From the NCBI GenBank assembly GCA_036245525.1, contig BTPG01000001.1, positions 222,654,889 through 222,718,888 of the forward strand: DNA of 64,000 nt, in the 5' to 3' direction. Source of the stretch: Semisulcospira habei. Taxonomy: Eukaryota; Mollusca; Gastropoda; Semisulcospiridae. The notes under the pieces are model-generated. The model ran no database searches, was not told where the DNA came from, and saw nothing but the letters and a program-made list of their open reading frames with translations. Shown here in pieces: positions 61,149-64,000 of this stretch (its first letter is position 1; each line of letters opens with the position of its first letter). The position numbers and the translations under genes were made by a program.

Positions 61149-61951
61149 GTTTGCAAGAAACTCCCATTTAAAATATTTGACTTTGTTTGAGCTTGTGCTC
61201 CTAGTATACACCACACATACGTTCTAATAGACTCATTTATGCGTTCGACTCCTGCTTGAGTAAACCCTTCACTCTTGTCTAAGATAAATGTGGTCCACGC
61301 ATTAGATTGTTTCTGTTCAATGGAGCCTAACCAGACTTCTGATTTTGATGAAAATGAAGAGTAGGGAGGCCAATAATCTTGTGGGTATTGTCTGTGACTC
61401 ATAGCATAATATAATGTTCCCATGCCTTTGTGATCATCAAGTTTTTGTGTAAAGTCATACTTGGTACTGATGTTAAATTCATTACAGATCCGTTCAAATG
61501 CTTTCAAATCCATTGGATTGTTAAACTGGTTAAAACTAGATTCAGTTGGTAAAGGGGTATGCAGTTCTGACAGTATTCTTCTAAGCTGGTAATACATGTG
61601 GAAACGATAGACAGACTTAATCAGTTTGTTTGGGTGATTCAAATGTTCTGTAAAAGAAACACCACAACCTGTAGTTGAACATAGTATAGCAAAGTTAAGT
61701 TGGTTTTGGAACATTTGTAGTGGGCTTGATGACCACCTTCTTGCAGTAGAGTCATCTGTAATTGGAGGGTTTAGGTAATGATCATAAGGATTTGGTACTT
61801 TTACTTGAAATAAATCTCCTTCAGACAAAGCTATATCAAGCTGATTTAGTTGAATTATTTTCTGATCATATGTTGGTGCGACATTATACTTGGCATCCAC
61901 ATTAAATTGGTATGCATTTACAGTAGCAATTGTTGGTGATTTAAATTCCAT
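61121..61951 (-). CDS. Virus-like element gene 6, unrecognised 276-residue protein
   Basis: Starts MEFKSPTIATVNAYQFNVD at ATG 61949-61951. Segments of note are LFQVKVPNPYDHYLNPPI, STTGCGVSFTEHLNHPNKLI and FERICNEFNISTKYDFTQ. No transmembrane helix and no nucleotide-binding motif are seen. Mixed helix and strand content, aromatic-rich. It is divergent to the next gene, with 29 bases between the start codons. It is likely part of the morphogenesis set because all neighbours are structural, but no function can be assigned. Confidence 0.7.
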   Translation of the reverse strand: MEFKSPTIATVNAYQFNVDAKYNVAPTYDQKIIQLNQLDIALSEGDLFQVKVPNPYDHYLNPPITDDSTARRWSSSPLQMFQNQLNFAILCSTTGCGVSFTEHLNHPNKLIKSVYRFHMYYQLRRILSELHTPLPTESSFNQFNNPMDLKAFERICNEFNISTKYDFTQKLDDHKGMGTLYYAMSHRQYPQDYWPPYSSFSSKSEVWLGSIEQKQSNAWTTFILDKSEGFTQAGVERINESIRTYVWCILGAQAQTKSNILNGSFLQTWKTQLIQL

Positions 61952-61980
61952 TGTGCTTTTTTTTATGTGATAATAAAAAA

Positions 61981-62721
61981 ATGTTTATAACCTTATCAAA
62001 TCTTGACACAAGCAAACCAGTGTGGTTAACTAATGGAATTGATAATCGAGATGGTAACAAGGCTGTGGCTATACATGAAATGTTCTACACAGTAAAGTGG
62101 TTTAATGTAACTGATGATACAAGTTTTTATGCTGTTTATGCAAATTCTGGTAATAGTGGTGTAGACAAAAATACACACTTTATACCATCTGGGTATTATG
62201 ACTTTTGTACATTAGCTAACTGGTTTCAAAATATATTTAAAATTAAAGCAACTTTAAATCAGGCTAACTTACTTGTTGAATTAGAAGTTCCTACAGGTAG
62301 TATACCAGTATTTTCAAGTGAACTTGCATATTTGCTTGGTTTAATAGATAGAAATACAATGCCCATAAATTGGGTAATGAGTTTTGCAGATAATGGTACT
62401 AGTGGATGGTATTATACAGAAGATGTAACTAAAATAACTGGAATATATCCTGTTCATTTGTCAGTACACACAGTGCTAAATGTTTATTTAAAAGAACTAA
62501 ACACATCAGAAAATGTACACAATGGAAAGCCTTCAACTTTGCTGAGATGCTTACCAACTGGAACTGCACCCTATTGTGAAAGTGTGGTTGTTAGATTTCC
62601 TAATTTGCAGTTTAAGAAATTAGGTTCTAGTTTCTTTGAGTCACTGAGTATATCTGTAACTAATCAGGATGACAAACCAGTTCTTATGCATGATTTTAGT
62701 GTAGTGTTGGAAGTTAAATAA
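61981..62721 (+). CDS. Virus-like element gene 7: beta-rich protein, possible minor capsid (penton) protein
   Basis: 246 residues from MFITLSNLDTSKPVWLTNG. Predicted mostly beta strands, with IPSGYYDFCTLANWFQNIF in the middle and FESLSISVTNQDDKPVLMHD leading to a final strand FSVVLEVK. The closing pattern resembles the last strands of jelly-roll capsid proteins. With a likely double-jelly-roll capsid protein nearby, a single-jelly-roll penton or other minor capsid protein is the best guess. Starts at the ATG right after TTATGTGATAATAAAAAA. Followed by the next gene after 20 bases. Confidence 0.6.
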   Translation: MFITLSNLDTSKPVWLTNGIDNRDGNKAVAIHEMFYTVKWFNVTDDTSFYAVYANSGNSGVDKNTHFIPSGYYDFCTLANWFQNIFKIKATLNQANLLVELEVPTGSIPVFSSELAYLLGLIDRNTMPINWVMSFADNGTSGWYYTEDVTKITGIYPVHLSVHTVLNVYLKELNTSENVHNGKPSTLLRCLPTGTAPYCESVVVRFPNLQFKKLGSSFFESLSISVTNQDDKPVLMHDFSVVLEVK

Positions 62722-62741
62722 TTTTATTTTTGTTTATAAAA

Positions 62742-63620
62742 ATGAGTGGTCTTGGTCCAAAGCCTAGAATCATACCAGTTGCGTGTCCAGTAACAGAATT
62801 GAAAGATTTAGCAGACGTACAGGATTTTGAGAAGGAAGGGGAAATTGGAGAAATATATGGTTTTGAACTTGATTCAAATGGCATGTACAAGAGGAAAGTA
62901 ATTGTTGACATGAAAGATGGTGAAAAACAGATTCCTAAACTTGGTCAGCTGCGTGATGTTACTGTACCTACTCCACCTGTAAATAATGTGCCTTACAACT
63001 TAATACATGTGGGAAATAAGTGGGTTGTTTCACCTGTACCGGCACCACCACCCACAATTGACTGGGACATAAAGATTGAATTTATTAGTCCTTATGTATA
63101 CACTGATGATGAAGGCGCCTTAGTGTTTAGGAAGGTTGTTAATTCTGGGCCGCTTATTGTAAGCCTTGTTCCAAGTTTTGCCCTAGACAACAATAGCAGA
63201 GAAAAACTGAAAGTTGAAAATTATGAAAGACGAAGATATCTTCTTACAACTAGAAAGGGTAGATCAGATACTTCTGTTGTGTTTATGCCAGCAAGCTTAG
63301 TCGTGGCTAGAGAAGCGACAATAGTATTTGAAATTATCATGAAATCTGTTGCTACTGCTAAAGAGGCTCAAATTGCACAAGGAATTAAACTTACATGGAA
63401 TGAAACAGTAACAGAATCATCAAAGGTCTTTATTGCCATTACAAAAAATGTTGATGTTATTAATGTTTCAAGCAGTATTCCCACTGTCAAGGTGGTGGTT
63501 GACAAAACAACTTTTGTTCGTCTAACTTACATAAACCTTGAACACATTGATCTTGTTGCATTTTATTATGCTAGCAAATTGTATACTTTTGAAGAGTTGC
63601 AAAATGTAATTGCTGATTAA
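62742..63620 (+). CDS. Virus-like element gene 8, unrecognised 292-residue protein
   Basis: From MSGLGPKPRIIPVACPVTEL. The N-terminal 75 residues are polar and followed by Pro-rich linkers (VPTPPVNNVPYN, SPVPAPPPTIDW). The remainder is beta-rich with two basic patches (NYERRRYLLTTRKGRSD). A modular tail or fibre-type or scaffold protein is conceivable, but nothing in the sequence proves it. The ATG follows TTTTTGTTTATAAAA directly. It lies between two co-oriented genes with 20 to 22 base spacers. Confidence 0.65.
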   Translation: MSGLGPKPRIIPVACPVTELKDLADVQDFEKEGEIGEIYGFELDSNGMYKRKVIVDMKDGEKQIPKLGQLRDVTVPTPPVNNVPYNLIHVGNKWVVSPVPAPPPTIDWDIKIEFISPYVYTDDEGALVFRKVVNSGPLIVSLVPSFALDNNSREKLKVENYERRRYLLTTRKGRSDTSVVFMPASLVVAREATIVFEIIMKSVATAKEAQIAQGIKLTWNETVTESSKVFIAITKNVDVINVSSSIPTVKVVVDKTTFVRLTYINLEHIDLVAFYYASKLYTFEELQNVIAD

Positions 63621-63630
63621 AAAAAAATAT

Positions 63631-63645
63631 TTGTCATAAAAAATG
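63631..63645 (+). promoter_or_regulatory. Start-codon-adjacent motif (best example)
   Basis: TTGTCATAAAAA abuts ATG of gene 9 (the motif's first T is at 63630). The same arrangement precedes the ATGs at 57590, 58223 and 59509 on the - strand and 61981 and 62742 on the + strand. It serves either as a transcription initiator, a translation leader, or both. Confidence 0.55.
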
Positions 63646-64000
63646 GTGAACTTGTATCCACAAATACCACCTGAGCAGCTTGAGCCTATTGAGCGTGATA
63701 AAACATTAAAGGCAGATTCATTCCGTTTAATGAATATTACAGAAGCGTTGAAGTATTTGGAAGAAGAACAAGCAAAATACTCGAGGTGTAAACGCCGTTA
63801 CAATACGGTTTTCAATTCTGTACACAACACATCAATGGCCATGGGGGTGGTTTCGGCCGGATTATCTGTAGGAGGTATAACTCTGTTTGCTACTGGAGTT
63901 GGAAGTGTTATAGGAATTGCTGTTGAAGGTATTGGTCTTGTCACAAGCCTGGCATGCTTTGGTATGGAAGCCCTTAACAAAAAATTTTATACTAAGTTGC
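63643..64000 (+). CDS. Virus-like element gene 9, membrane protein, cut by the window end
   Basis: At least 119 residues from MVNLYPQIPPEQLEPIERDK. A charged helical segment (LKYLEEEQAKYSRCKRRYN) is followed by a Gly-rich hydrophobic double segment (GVVSAGLSVGGITLFATGVG and VIGIAVEGIGLVTSLACFG), which suggests a hairpin in a membrane. The ATG sits directly after TTTGTCATAAAAA. Not long enough for a family call. Confidence 0.65.
   Translation, partial: MVNLYPQIPPEQLEPIERDKTLKADSFRLMNITEALKYLEEEQAKYSRCKRRYNTVFNSVHNTSMAMGVVSAGLSVGGITLFATGVGSVIGIAVEGIGLVTSLACFGMEALNKKFYTKL

Noticed and set aside
57302..64000. The AT-rich block considered as bacterial contamination
   Set aside because: There are no Shine-Dalgarno-like sites before the starts, the ATG-abutting motif is unlike bacterial leaders, and the recognised genes are of the eukaryotic-virus A32/jelly-roll type. 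A free virus contig remains possible.

Overview
The window is animal nuclear DNA. Its genes have many GT-AG introns, it carries several transposon classes, and a metazoan proteasome gene is readable at its right side. Repeat content and the large extracellular-matrix-like gene suggest a lophotrochozoan, probably a mollusc, but no single feature proves the species. A 20-base N gap at 57282-57301 divides it into two unlike parts.

Left part (1-57281). One very large gene on the + strand runs from before the window to its stop codon at 48966-48968. I could place 29 coding exons, about 1770 residues, and the reading phase agrees across every junction. The protein has repeated fibronectin-III-like modules, two dibasic furin-type sites, cadherin-like modules, EGF-like modules, one transmembrane helix and a Ser/Pro-rich cytoplasmic tail. 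Its introns hold two DIRS-type tyrosine-recombinase retrotransposons in opposite orientation (about 3112-8735 and 24713-31457). They also hold an RTE-like LINE (8754-12028), a SINE-like retroposon family and a dense population of palindromic elements bounded by TTAA-CCC...GGG-TTAA, plus several hairpin families. After 48968 comes a repeat-rich intergenic stretch, then the last coding exon of PSMC2 (26S proteasome ATPase Rpt1) on the - strand at 56251-56408, followed by its upstream intron.

Right part (57302-64000). Immediately after the gap the sequence becomes AT-rich, intronless and almost fully coding on both strands. It encodes an A32/FtsK-like packaging ATPase, a probable double-jelly-roll major capsid protein, a coiled-coil membrane protein, a Pro/Thr-repeat membrane-anchored protein, a beta-rich probable minor capsid protein and four unrecognised proteins, two of them cut off by the gap or the window end. 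This is a virus-like morphogenesis block in the broad Polinton / Polinton-like virus / adintovirus style. No polymerase or integrase is visible, so the element is incomplete here. Six of the nine genes start directly after a shared motif, roughly TTTGT-N(1-2)-ATA(ATA)AAAA-ATG, which looks like a dedicated initiator or promoter. Whether this block lies within a PSMC2 intron or was only scaffolded there cannot be decided from the sequence.
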